Part shown: positions 1 to 7,586 of the stretch, one piece after another | How positions within the stretch are numbered: position 1 is the stretch's first letter | Layout of the letters: every line of letters starts with the position of its first letter | IMG/VR virus record: IMGVR_UViG_3300035228_002195 | Span: 1 to 22,605 of that record | DNA length: 22,605 nt | Origin: a virus | Strand: one strand, 5' to 3' | Translations under genes and position numbers: made by a program | The notes under the pieces: model-generated | The model's database searches: none | What the model was told of the DNA's origin: nothing | What the model saw: the letters and a program-made list of their open reading frames with translations, nothing else

Positions 1-566
1 AAATTTGGCAAAAAATTGTAGAGCAAAAAATATCGCATGCGTTGATTATAGAAGATGACATTAATATAAAATCTTTATATAATTTATTTTATTCTAATAT
101 GATTTTTGACGAGAGCATTCATCTTTATAACTTATCTAAGCGGGTTAGAGAGATAGAAAATGATTTTGTGGTTTTTGATGGTGCAGAAAGCTACATCTTG
201 ACCTATAAGGGTGCAGAATTATTGCTAGAAATAACTAGACATCCTTTATTGCTCAATGAAGTAAACATACCAATATATAACAGTAATGTCGCTAAATTAG
301 CATCTAACCATAATATAAAATCTTATGAAATACCTGATTACGAATCCTCAGTGATAGCTCCTGTAGATAAATTTATAGGTATGTGTTGTGCTAGTAGTTT
401 ATTACAAGATCACTACTACTTATATCCATCTATCGATTTGAACGAAGCAGTTGCTGACGAATCTGATATATCCCATAAAAACACTGAGTCTTGGTTGTTA
501 AATGAAGAAGAGACTCTAGAATTAGCTAAGAAGCTGAATGCGATTGTTTCTACAAAAACATCTTGA
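1..566 (+). CDS. GT25-type glycosyltransferase, 3' part (left end cut by window)
   Basis: The reading frame is open from the left edge (first full codon at base 3), so the gene starts outside the window. The visible part begins with a stretch reading WQKIVEQKISHALIIEDDI, which matches the hallmark of family 25 glycosyltransferases (LPS-biosynthesis type): a hydrophobic strand ending in EDD, the acidic motif that binds metal and nucleotide sugar. About 45 residues on, 'GAESYILTYKGAELLLE' matches the second family signature (a Tyr-rich strand followed by a helix containing K-G-A). The family transfers a sugar onto a glycan; in a phage this probably modifies host surface glycan or virion protein. 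The in-frame TTG at 42 lies inside the EDD strand and is not a real start. The stop codon (564-566) overlaps the -35 box of the next promoter. Family call fairly sure; substrate unknown. Confidence 0.7.
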   Translation, partial: IWQKIVEQKISHALIIEDDINIKSLYNLFYSNMIFDESIHLYNLSKRVREIENDFVVFDGAESYILTYKGAELLLEITRHPLLLNEVNIPIYNSNVAKLASNHNIKSYEIPDYESSVIAPVDKFIGMCCASSLLQDHYYLYPSIDLNEAVADESDISHKNTESWLLNEEETLELAKKLNAIVSTKTS

Positions 567-591
567 CTTGCAAACGATTGCGCAATAGAAT
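563..591 (+). promoter_or_regulatory. sigma70-like promoter before dCMP deaminase
   Basis: TTGACT (563-568), a 17-base spacer and TAGAAT (586-591) are close to the bacterial -35/-10 consensus. The spacer and -10 edge hold a perfect 10-bp palindrome, ATTGCGCAAT (577-586), which could be an operator. The predicted transcription start, about 7 bases after the -10, falls on the ATG at 598, so the transcript would be leaderless. The -10 is followed by ATA, as in the other two promoters proposed in this window. Confidence 0.6.
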
Positions 592-597
592 ATAAGT

Positions 598-1074
598 ATG
601 ACAAGAATCAAACCTGAGTGGACAGATTATTTTTTAGGAATTGCTAAATTAGCCTCACGACGTAGTCATGATATTCATACACAGCATGGTTGTGTTATTA
701 CAGATTCTAATCATAGAATTTTGGGAGTAGGATATAATGGTTTTCCTAAAGGTATGGATGATACTGTTTTGCCAACTGATCGTCCAGAAAAATACTATTG
801 GATGATACACGCAGAACAAAATGCATTATCTAATTGTGTTATTCGGCCAGATAATGGAATAGCTTATGTAACAGGACAGTGTTGCAATAACTGTATTATG
901 TCTCTTTGGCAAAATGGTATTAAGAAAGTTATTATGGCTGAAAGTCATGGTACAAAATTATTTGATAAAAAAGCACAACAAAGATTTGATTTATTTGTAG
1001 AACAGACAGGTATTGAAGTGCAAAAAATTGAACCAGACTTTTCTTGGATCAAAACTTTAGCTGGTGTATTATAA
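598..1074 (+). CDS. dCMP deaminase
   Basis: A 158-residue zinc-dependent deaminase of the cytidine/deoxycytidylate deaminase superfamily. It converts dCMP to dUMP, the precursor of dTMP, and so feeds phage DNA synthesis. The catalytic zinc site is complete: H71-A-E73 (Glu is the proton shuttle) and C96-N-N-C99. The Pro usually found in PCxxC is replaced by Cys (C95). The N-terminus (R-x-K-P-x-W-x-x-Y-F, then R-R-S) matches phage and bacterial dCMP deaminases, so ATG 598 is the right start; an in-frame TAG at 586 leaves no better one. There is no Shine-Dalgarno upstream, and a good promoter ends 7 bases before the ATG. The ribonucleotide reductase follows, consistent with a nucleotide-supply unit. 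Length is normal for the family. No thymidylate synthase is visible in the window. Confidence 0.92.
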   Translation: MTRIKPEWTDYFLGIAKLASRRSHDIHTQHGCVITDSNHRILGVGYNGFPKGMDDTVLPTDRPEKYYWMIHAEQNALSNCVIRPDNGIAYVTGQCCNNCIMSLWQNGIKKVIMAESHGTKLFDKKAQQRFDLFVEQTGIEVQKIEPDFSWIKTLAGVL

Positions 1075-1100
1075 ATTAACAAACGTAATTTTATTTCCCC

Positions 1101-1129
1101 TTGCAGACCCTTAACCAATGATTTATCAT
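1101..1129 (+). promoter_or_regulatory. Putative sigma70-like promoter before ribonucleotide reductase
   Basis: TTGCAG (1101-1106), a 17-base spacer and TATCAT (1124-1129), followed by ATATG. It lies in the 116-base gap between the deaminase and the reductase and would give a leader of about 55 bases. The -35 is weaker than in the promoters at 563 and 17520. I see no terminator hairpin in this gap. Confidence 0.45.
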
Positions 1130-1179
1130 ATATGTATGAACAAATCTTTTCTATTTTCCAGGGGTTGAATTTCATCTTT

Positions 1180-1193
1180 AAGGAGTTTCGATG
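1180..1193 (+). promoter_or_regulatory. Strong ribosome binding site of the class II RNR
   Basis: AAGGAG (1180-1185) lies five bases before ATG 1191. This is a near-ideal Shine-Dalgarno and fixes the reductase start. Confidence 0.75.
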
Positions 1194-3389
1194 TCGGCAT
1201 TAAATGAGCTTCAGAATTATACATTTGTCAGTAAGTATGCTAGATGGATTGAAAGTGAAAACCGTAGAGAAACATGGAAAGAAGCCGTAGATCGTGTGAA
1301 GAATATGATGCATACCCACTATGCTGATTTAGGAATATCTGAAGAGGTCGATTGGGCTTACGATTTAATGTTTAAGAAAAAGATTTTAGGAAGCCAAAGA
1401 GCTTTACAATTTGGTGGAGAACCTATATTAAAAAGACATGCTAAAATTTATAATTGTACTAGCTCTTATTGCGACAGATTAAGATTTTTTCAAGAATGTT
1501 TTTGGCTATTACTTTGTGGTAGTGGTACAGGATTTAGCGTTCAAAAACACCATGTATCTAAACTGCCAAATTTAATATCCGTCGTTAAAGATAAAAGAAA
1601 AGCAACAAAATATCTTATAGAAGATAGTATAGAAGGATGGGCTGACGCATTAGGGGCTTTATTAAGTTCATACTTTGTTAAACCTTCAGAAGAAAAATTT
1701 AAAGAATACAAAGACAAGCATATAGTTTTTGACTATAGTAATATTAGACAAAAAGGGGCTCAACTATCTTCAGGAGTAGGCAAAGCTCCGGGTTCGGAAC
1801 CTTTGCAAAAAGGCTTAGAAAAAATTAGAGAATTATTAGATAGGTGTGTTGCTGATGGATCAAAGAAACTTAAACCTATTGATGCTTATGATATTATTAT
1901 GCATAGCAGTGATGCTGTGTTATCAGGTGGTGTTCGTAGAAGCGCATCTCTTGCCCTATTCAGCCCAGATGATGAAGATATGGCAAAAGCTAAAACTGGC
2001 AACTGGTATGTAGACAACCCTCAGAGAGCAAGAAGCAATAATTCAGCGCTTTTATTAAAAAATGAGACTACTTTAGAACAATTTAAAACACTTATGGAAT
2101 CTGTAAAAGAATTTGGCGAGCCAGGTTTTATCTGGAGCGATTCCACTGAAATGACATTTAATCCTTGTGTAGAAGTCGGTATGTGGCCTGTAGATGAAAA
2201 AACAGGCAAATCAGGTTGGCAAGGCTGTAATCTTTCAACTATTAACTGTTCTTCAGTAATTGATGAAGATGATTTCTATGATAGGTGCAAGGCTGCTGCG
2301 ATGATTGGAACTTTACAAGCTGGTTTTACAGACTTGGGATATCTAGGGAATATAACCAATGCTATTTTTGAACGAGAGGCTTTGTTGGGAGTGTCCCTAA
2401 CTGGCATTATGGAAAAACACGAATTAGTACTTACGGAAAAAGTTCTGAAAAAAGGAGCTAAAATTGCTGTAGATACTAACAAAGAATTATCAAAAAAAAT
2501 TCATATTAATCAAGCTGCTAGAGTAACCTGTTTAAAACCAGAAGGAACTTCAAGCTCTATGCTCGGAACTAGTTCTGGTATCCACCCACATCATGCTAAA
2601 AGATATATTAGGCATGTGCAAGCAAATATCTTAGAGGCTCCCTATCAACACTTTAAAAGTTATAACCCATTAGCTTGTGAAAAATCTTCATGGTCTGCTA
2701 ATGATACCGATGAGGTTGTAAAGTTCCCTATTGAAGTGCCTGATGGTTCAAAATTAAAAAACCAGCTACCTGCTGTAGAAATGTTAGGAGTAGTCAAAGA
2801 CACTCAAAAAAATTGGGTACATTCAGGTAAGAATAGAGCATTATGTACACAAGATTTCCTAAGTCACAATGTTAGCAACACCGTTACTGTCAAACCAGAA
2901 GAATGGGAAGATGTAACAAACTTCATTTATAGTAATAGAAAGTTTTTCGCTGGCATTAGTCTTATTCCGCAAAGTGGAGATAAAGATTATCCGCAAGCTC
3001 CTTTTACTACCGTATATACAAGTAGAGAAATTGTTAAAGAATATGGTGATGCTGGTTTATGGTGCTCTGGCTTAATAGAATTAGGGCTCAATGCATTTAA
3101 TAATAATTTATGGGCTGCTTGTGATTATATAACTTTAAAACAAGAAACAGATAAAGATACTGAAGACAAAAAATTATTCACGACAAAAATGCATAGATTT
3201 GCTAAAAAGTACTTTGATGGAGATCTAAAAAGATTAACATATTGTATGAAGGATGTATATAATTGGAAAATATATTGTGATTTATATAATAGTTTTACAA
3301 AAGTTGATTATACACAACTATTGGAAACAGAGGATAATACAACAGGAATAGAGGAAATTAGTTGTGCCGGTGGTGCTTGTCTAATTTAA
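1191..3389 (+). CDS. nrdJ: Class II (adenosylcobalamin-dependent) ribonucleoside-triphosphate reductase, monomeric RTPR type
   Basis: A 732-residue protein that reduces ribonucleotides (NTPs in this subgroup) to deoxyribonucleotides, using a radical from adenosylcobalamin instead of a small radical-storing subunit. Length and layout match the monomeric Lactobacillus leichmannii-type enzyme. Visible landmarks: an N-terminal redox Cys in 'IYNCT' (C89); the substrate loop GSGTGFSVQ; the active-site NPCVE (C326, thiyl-radical candidate, with E328); C346 as likely partner redox Cys; a PEGTSS loop; and a C-terminal CAGGAC tail (C725, C730), the swinging dithiol that re-reduces the active site. No nrdB-like gene is present, and no activator gene or cobalamin riboswitch is visible nearby. 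The phage would need host or environmental B12. It sits between dCMP deaminase and PhoH, with its own promoter candidate and a strong ribosome binding site. Confidence 0.93.
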   Translation: MSALNELQNYTFVSKYARWIESENRRETWKEAVDRVKNMMHTHYADLGISEEVDWAYDLMFKKKILGSQRALQFGGEPILKRHAKIYNCTSSYCDRLRFFQECFWLLLCGSGTGFSVQKHHVSKLPNLISVVKDKRKATKYLIEDSIEGWADALGALLSSYFVKPSEEKFKEYKDKHIVFDYSNIRQKGAQLSSGVGKAPGSEPLQKGLEKIRELLDRCVADGSKKLKPIDAYDIIMHSSDAVLSGGVRRSASLALFSPDDEDMAKAKTGNWYVDNPQRARSNNSALLLKNETTLEQFKTLMESVKEFGEPGFIWSDSTEMTFNPCVEVGMWPVDEKTGKSGWQGCNLSTINCSSVIDEDDFYDRCKAAAMIGTLQAGFTDLGYLGNITNAIFEREALLGVSLTGIMEKHELVLTEKVLKKGAKIAVDTNKELSKKIHINQAARVTCLKPEGTSSSMLGTSSGIHPHHAKRYIRHVQANILEAPYQHFKSYNPLACEKSSWSANDTDEVVKFPIEVPDGSKLKNQLPAVEMLGVVKDTQKNWVHSGKNRALCTQDFLSHNVSNTVTVKPEEWEDVTNFIYSNRKFFAGISLIPQSGDKDYPQAPFTTVYTSREIVKEYGDAGLWCSGLIELGLNAFNNNLWAACDYITLKQETDKDTEDKKLFTTKMHRFAKKYFDGDLKRLTYCMKDVYNWKIYCDLYNSFTKVDYTQLLETEDNTTGIEEISCAGGACLI

Positions 3390-3416
3390 GTTTTATTATT
3401 CCTGAAAGGGTCAAAA

Positions 3417-4145
3417 TTGAGAAAAAGAAATTCAAAATCAAAACAAGGCGTACCTGATACTCCCAGAGCTAAACCTAAAGCACCTGAAGATGTTATCGGT
3501 TTTAAAAACCGTCTTAAACCAAGAACTATAAATCAAAAAGAGTACATCAGAACTGTAGCAGAAAATACTGTTACTTTTTGTCAAGGTGTTCCTGGTAGTG
3601 GTAAAACCCATATAGCTATAGGTATGGCTTTAGAATATTTATTAGATTTTAAAGTTGAAAAAATTGTAATTACAAGACCTGTAGTAGAAGCTGGAGAAAA
3701 ACTAGGATATCTTCCCGGTACGGCTGAAGAAAAACTACATCCTTATTTGTTGCCTTTATTTGATGAGATCAATTATTTTTTACAAATGCAACATTATGCA
3801 AAACTCAAAGTGGGTCGCAAAATTGAGGTAGTACCTTTAGGCTTAATGAGAGGCAGAAGTTTTCATAACTCTTTTATAGTAGCTGACGAATGCCAAAATG
3901 CTTCTTACGATCAATTAAAAATGCTTTTAACCAGAATTGGTACAGATAGTAAGATGGTTTTAACGGGCGACGTTGCTCAATCCGATTTACAAAAACAGTA
4001 CCAAGGTGGTTTTATTTGTTTAATAAATGCGCTGTCAGGCGTTGAAGGTCTAGGTTTTTCACAACTGCAAAATACAGATATTGTACGTAATCCTATAATA
4101 GCAAATATTATATCGAGATTAGAAAATTATGAACAAGAATCATAA
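3417..4145 (+). CDS. phoH: PhoH-family ATPase
   Basis: A 242-residue P-loop NTPase. The Walker A is GVPGSGKT (residues 57-64) and the Walker B strand ends in A-D157-E158-C-Q-N. The family signature (TRPVVEAGE, then LGYLPGT and EKLHPYL) and the TGD-x-x-Q-x-D-L sensor segment (T183-D185) are all present. PhoH proteins are widespread in phages. Phosphate-starvation regulation was reported for the E. coli gene, and RNA-linked ATPase/helicase roles are suggested; the role in phage is not settled. The basic N-terminal 25 residues are an extension before the core. The start is TTG 3417, supported by an AAAGGG ribosome site six bases upstream; there is no in-frame ATG before the P-loop until well inside the domain. 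The 3' end overlaps the HNH gene by 17 bases. Confidence 0.9.
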   Translation: MRKRNSKSKQGVPDTPRAKPKAPEDVIGFKNRLKPRTINQKEYIRTVAENTVTFCQGVPGSGKTHIAIGMALEYLLDFKVEKIVITRPVVEAGEKLGYLPGTAEEKLHPYLLPLFDEINYFLQMQHYAKLKVGRKIEVVPLGLMRGRSFHNSFIVADECQNASYDQLKMLLTRIGTDSKMVLTGDVAQSDLQKQYQGGFICLINALSGVEGLGFSQLQNTDIVRNPIIANIISRLENYEQES

Positions 4146-4728
4146 ACCGTGTCTAGTATTAAATGCAGATTATTCACCCTTGTCTATTATAGATTGGCAA
4201 AAATCTATGCATTGGTATTTTAAAACATTGAATATGCAAAATCCAATGGTAGAAATTGTATCGTATTATGGCGATGAGGTCATATCCGCTAGTAGTTATA
4301 TGTATCAATTGCCAGCGGTTATTAAATGTAATAAATATTTAAGAATGAATAAAACTCAAATTAAATTTTCTAGAAAAAATTTGTTCTTAAGAGATAAATA
4401 TCTATGTCAATATTGCAGTAATAGATTTCCTAGAAGTAAATTAACATATGACCATGTAATACCTAAGTCTAAATGGAATTCTATAAAGCCTGCGACCTCT
4501 TGGGAAAATATAGTGACTGCTTGTTATAAATGTAATAGAAAGAAAGCTAATAAAACGCCTCAAGAAGCCGGTATGAAATTACTACACGATCCTAAAGCGC
4601 CGTCTTACCATACAAGATACTTGCCTTGGTTCGAAGCTCTTTCTAATATAACATATATATCAGAATGGTCTTTTTTTATAAGTAAGGATTTGATTGATGA
4701 GAGTGGATGTAAACGAATTCGATATTAA
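4129..4728 (+). CDS. HNH endonuclease
   Basis: A 199-residue protein of the HNH superfamily, which cuts DNA with one metal ion. The core spans about residues 85-145: RDKYLCQYC (C93, C96), then YDH (D108, H109), then ENIVTACYKCN (N127, C132, C135, N136). The two CxxC pairs bind structural zinc and the H/N residues form the beta-beta-alpha-metal site. The N-terminal part (about 1-80), with 'LVLNADYSPLSII', matches the large bacterial and phage HNH family with the same beginning, so this is not simply a homing enzyme. It could be a free-standing homing nuclease, a recombination or packaging nuclease, or an anti-competitor nuclease. It starts inside the end of phoH (17-base overlap) with no clear ribosome site, which suggests translational coupling. 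Confidence 0.85.
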   Translation: MNKNHKPCLVLNADYSPLSIIDWQKSMHWYFKTLNMQNPMVEIVSYYGDEVISASSYMYQLPAVIKCNKYLRMNKTQIKFSRKNLFLRDKYLCQYCSNRFPRSKLTYDHVIPKSKWNSIKPATSWENIVTACYKCNRKKANKTPQEAGMKLLHDPKAPSYHTRYLPWFEALSNITYISEWSFFISKDLIDESGCKRIRY

Positions 4729-5116
4729 CCATAATACAGAAAATAAGCGATCGGATAGATATTATACTATTAATGGAGTAGAAGAATTCCTGGACGACAA
4801 AGGTTATCCAAGACTTAAAGAAGAATCAGATAAAACATACGCCAAAGCTATATATAACAAAAAATCTCGTAATATTACAGATTTTCGTACGTATTACAGT
4901 TACTATGCATTATCTTCTCCAAGCGGAGAATTATATAACCCTGTCACATTACACTCTACTGTAAAATCTAAAGCAAAAAATAATTTTATTAATACTATAT
5001 GTAAAGATGACTGGTCTTTTAAAGAAGTCAATAAGAGTGTTTTTGATACATATATACAATTTTTAAAAACACAGAATACACGCATTTTAAGCAAAGCAAA
5101 CAGGAGCTTGAAGTAA
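4697..5116 (+). CDS. Unknown phage protein, copy A of a paralogous pair
   Basis: A 139-residue protein with no recognised function. ATG 4697 is preferred over TTG 4694 because AAGGA (4684-4688) lies eight bases upstream. It overlaps the HNH gene by 32 bases. The middle and end clearly resemble the protein at 5459-5839. Shared blocks, in order, are F-[LI]-D-D-x-x-[FY]-P-R, D-K-x-Y-A-K, a Y-N-P, and near the end V-[NS]-K-[SE]-V-F-D-x-Y-[IL]-x-F-L-K-T. The proteins are charged and Tyr-rich, with no signal peptide or membrane segment. The conserved N-terminal half looks like beta strands and the C-terminal block like a helix, but this is a guess from composition. Confidence 0.75.
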   Translation: MRVDVNEFDINHNTENKRSDRYYTINGVEEFLDDKGYPRLKEESDKTYAKAIYNKKSRNITDFRTYYSYYALSSPSGELYNPVTLHSTVKSKAKNNFINTICKDDWSFKEVNKSVFDTYIQFLKTQNTRILSKANRSLK

Positions 5117-5117
5117 A

Positions 5118-5468
5118 TTGCCTACATATTCTTTTGTATGTAAAAAATGTCAAAATATCTTTGAGTTATTTTACACTTTCGAAGCATACGATAAATCAGA
5201 ATCGCACACCTGCGATAAATGCGGATCTATACAAACAGAAAGAAATTATGTTGAAGATGCCTTAAGTATAAATTCCTCTGTAATCAAAGCAGACAGCGAA
5301 CTTAAAACATTAGGAGACTTAGCTAATCGTAATCGTGATAAATTTAGCGACGACCAAAAGCTAGATTTGCACAATAAACACAACTCATATAAAGAAGAAG
5401 GACCTGCTAAAGAATTGCCTTCAGGCATGAGTAGAATGAAAAAACCACCCAAACCCAAATGGCGATAA
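5118..5468 (+). CDS. FmdB-like zinc-ribbon protein
   Basis: A 116-residue protein whose first 40 residues match the FmdB/CxxC_CxxC_SSSS zinc-ribbon family: MPTYSFVC with C8-x2-C11 and C32-x2-C35, a single zinc site. The family's MPTY beginning fixes the start at TTG 5118. An AGGAG (5102-5106) lies 11 bases upstream, a little far but usable. The remaining 75 residues are charged and low in complexity and end in a basic Pro/Lys tail (KKPPKPKWR), which may bind nucleic acid or be disordered. FmdB was first annotated as a regulator, but phage versions have no proven role. It sits between the two copies of the unknown paralogous family, so the three may have moved or evolved as a block. Confidence 0.75.
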   Translation: MPTYSFVCKKCQNIFELFYTFEAYDKSESHTCDKCGSIQTERNYVEDALSINSSVIKADSELKTLGDLANRNRDKFSDDQKLDLHNKHNSYKEEGPAKELPSGMSRMKKPPKPKWR

Positions 5469-5839
5469 CTATGGAATCATATATTTTTCAACAAAAGCCT
5501 ACAGAAGATTCAGGACCACAAAAAAACAATTTAAGCTTTTATACCAGTTTAAATCATGCCGATTTTATAGATGATGATGAATTTCCTAGAATGGAAAAAC
5601 TAGGAGATAAAGTATATGCTAAAAAATCTAATAATATATACTACATACTATGTAACGGTAACCATATTTATAATCCATACGATACAGTGTTTATGCAAAA
5701 AATTAAAAAAGATTTGTATAATAAAAAATTTATACGTTTTATAAAAGTCTCTAAAGAAGTATTTGATATGTATTTAGAATTTTTGAAAACTAAAAATCTG
5801 TCGTGGTTTAACAATGTTCAAAGAAAGGCAATGATATGA
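5459..5839 (+). CDS. Unknown phage protein, copy B of a paralogous pair
   Basis: A 126-residue relative of the protein at 4697-5116, diverged but alignable over most of its length (FIDDDEFPRM against FLDDKGYPRL; DKVYAKK against DKTYAKA; VSKEVFDMYLEFLKTKN against VNKSVFDTYIQFLKTQN). Function unknown. The first ATG (5459) overlaps the end of the zinc-ribbon gene by 10 bases; a second in-frame ATG at 5471 is an equally possible start, and neither has a clear ribosome site. No membrane segments, Cys motifs or known catalytic motifs are seen. The stop overlaps the next ATG (ATGA at 5836-5839). Confidence 0.72.
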   Translation: MAITMESYIFQQKPTEDSGPQKNNLSFYTSLNHADFIDDDEFPRMEKLGDKVYAKKSNNIYYILCNGNHIYNPYDTVFMQKIKKDLYNKKFIRFIKVSKEVFDMYLEFLKTKNLSWFNNVQRKAMI

Positions 5840-6159
5840 AAAAATTAAATAAAAATCAAGAGTATGCCGTACTATGGCTTAGTCAACAAAATAGAAACTC
5901 TGCTCAGATAGCTGAAGAACTTGAAATATCTTTAGATAGAGTAGAGGCAGCTATTAGACAGAATACAGATCCTGTTAAAGCAACAAAAAGTAAAAGTAAA
6001 AGTAAAGACTTAATGATTACAAAAACATCTAATAAGAAGACCAAGAATGTTGCTATAATGACAGGAGAAGCCTCTGCTTTAAACGACGATCTTAAGAAAA
6101 AGTTTAAGGGAAATACTAAAGACAATCAGGACTATATATTCAGACCAAACAATGACTGA
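5836..6159 (+). CDS. Small helix-turn-helix protein
   Basis: A 107-residue protein. Residues 8-37 (EYAVLWLSQQ, then NSAQIAEELEISLDRVEAAI) read as a helix-turn-helix of the sigma-region-4 or resolvase kind. The middle is a Lys/Ser-rich linker (K-S-K-S-K-S-K). The tail holds NVAIMTGEAS, a short segment I associate with phage small regulators without a known role. It probably binds DNA and may be a transcription factor, but that is inference. An AAAGG (5824-5828) lies seven bases before ATG 5836, and the start overlaps the preceding stop by four bases, so translation is probably coupled. Confidence 0.65.
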   Translation: MKKLNKNQEYAVLWLSQQNRNSAQIAEELEISLDRVEAAIRQNTDPVKATKSKSKSKDLMITKTSNKKTKNVAIMTGEASALNDDLKKKFKGNTKDNQDYIFRPNND

Positions 6160-6586
6160 CAGCAAAAAATATCCGTCTAAATATTCTAATGGTAAAGACG
6201 TATCTGCTGCTCAATTTATTACTGAAATTATTTGTGAAAAAAAAGCCCTCAAAGACAAAAAGGATCTTCATTATAGATTCTGGACTAATAAAGAATGGGC
6301 TCAATTTTATAGAAGCCAAATAGGTACTGCAAATAAACTTCTTAAGAAATATGATGCAACAGCTATTATTAAAGCATTAAAGAATAGTAGGGCTCGTAAA
6401 ATTTATTCTTTGCGAGCACCTTTTCTTCCGGCTATCATAGATGAAGAACAAAAGAAATTGCAAGAACTGCAAAAAGATGTAAACTACGAAAAAGATAGAA
6501 CTATAGAGAATACTAAATTTCGTAAAAATCAAAAATCTAATAATATTATTTCTAAACTTAGAGAGATAGACAACGATGGCTCTTAA
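6152..6586 (+). CDS. Conserved hypothetical protein upstream of the recombinase
   Basis: A 144-residue, Lys-rich, mostly helical protein of unknown function. The best-defined part is residues 45-95 (WAQFYRSQIGTANKLLKKYD, then IIKALKNSRARKIYSLRAPFL), a compact helical segment. The last 50 residues are a charged, probably coiled or disordered tail. No catalytic motif, Cys cluster or membrane segment is visible. It overlaps the preceding gene by 8 bases and the recombinase gene by 11, so it is co-translated with the recombination block and may assist it. No recognisable ribosome site. Confidence 0.6.
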   Translation: MTDSKKYPSKYSNGKDVSAAQFITEIICEKKALKDKKDLHYRFWTNKEWAQFYRSQIGTANKLLKKYDATAIIKALKNSRARKIYSLRAPFLPAIIDEEQKKLQELQKDVNYEKDRTIENTKFRKNQKSNNIISKLREIDNDGS

Positions 6587-7586
6587 AGAAGACGTAAAGA
6601 AGAATTTCGGCAGAGATATTATAAGGAGTGCCACAGCTTTAGTAGACAGAGAATCTGTCACTATTCCTATAAGCCCTTCTCTAGATATTATCTTAGGGGG
6701 AGGAATACCAGAAGGTAGCTTCGTAGTACTCACAGGACAACCTAAATGTGGTAAGACCACTACTTCGTTAGACCTTGCTGCAACCGCTCAGAAAGCAGAA
6801 TATCAAGGAGATTTAAAAAAGCCTAGACATGTATATTATTTAAATATTGAAGGCAGACTCAAAAAGAGAGACCTTGAGGGTATTAAGGATTTAGATTTAG
6901 ACAGATTCGAAGTTATTGGATCTCAAGAAGGTAAAATACTTAGTGGAGAGGAATATTTATCTATAGGCGAGAGAATTATTAATGAAGAACCGGGGTCTAT
7001 TGTTATTATTGACTCATACTCTGCTTTATGTACAGAAGCTGAAATAACTTCAGAAATGTCTAAAATGCAAAGAGCAGATGGTGCTAAACTTTTAGCTAAA
7101 TTTTGTAGAAAAGTTGCTAACGTTATTCCTGTCAATAGAAATATAGTTATTGGCATTACTCATTTAATGGGTAATCCAACGGGCTATGGTGCAGAATTTA
7201 AAGAGAAAAGCGGACAAGCAATAGCTTATCAAACAGATATTAAACTTAGAGCAAAAACATTTAAGCCTTGGACCCTAAGTGCCGATAATACACAAATAGG
7301 ACAGACAGTAGATTGGCAAGTAGTATGTTCTGCTTTAGGTCCGCCAGGAGGTGTCACTACATCATATATTAGGTATGGCTCAGGTATAGATAAGGTAACA
7401 GAAATTATGATGTTAGCTGTTGATATTGGTTTAATTACTAAAGGTGGGGCATGGTATAGCTTTGATCTGGATGGAGAAACACAAAAATTTCAAGGCACTG
7501 AAAAGCTGAGACAGTTTTTGGTTGACAACCCAAAAGCATATGGTATAATACTGTCACAGACAAAAGAAGCTATGGGACTAAAATGA
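6576..7586 (+). CDS. RecA/UvsX-like recombinase
   Basis: A 336-residue P-loop ATPase that should form filaments on ssDNA and catalyse strand exchange, supporting phage recombination-dependent replication and repair. Residues 32-50 (ISPSLDIILGGGIPEGSFVV) are the classic beginning of the RecA core. The Walker A is GQPKCGKT (54-61, with Cys where RecA has Ser) and the Walker B is SIVIIDSYSAL. A segment rich in Gly, 'NPTGYGAEFKEKSGQAIAY', is at the position of the L2 DNA-binding loop and carries the G-x-A-I/L pattern. The usual RecA E-x-x-L-D-P after the third strand is changed to EGRLKKRD. The length is close to RecA and shorter than T4 UvsX. A KaiC/RadA-type ATPase is less likely. It overlaps genes on both sides (ATGA at the 3' end). 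Confidence 0.85.
   Translation: MALKEDVKKNFGRDIIRSATALVDRESVTIPISPSLDIILGGGIPEGSFVVLTGQPKCGKTTTSLDLAATAQKAEYQGDLKKPRHVYYLNIEGRLKKRDLEGIKDLDLDRFEVIGSQEGKILSGEEYLSIGERIINEEPGSIVIIDSYSALCTEAEITSEMSKMQRADGAKLLAKFCRKVANVIPVNRNIVIGITHLMGNPTGYGAEFKEKSGQAIAYQTDIKLRAKTFKPWTLSADNTQIGQTVDWQVVCSALGPPGGVTTSYIRYGSGIDKVTEIMMLAVDIGLITKGGAWYSFDLDGETQKFQGTEKLRQFLVDNPKAYGIILSQTKEAMGLK

Noticed and set aside
1075-1190. Cobalamin riboswitch ahead of the B12-dependent reductase
   Set aside because: The gap is too short for the usual riboswitch with its conserved B12 box, and no such box or stable fold is visible.
4903-5094. Minus-strand reading frames, here and elsewhere in the window
   Set aside because: They lie opposite well-supported plus-strand genes, have low-complexity or hydrophobic translations, and lack ribosome sites or family signatures.
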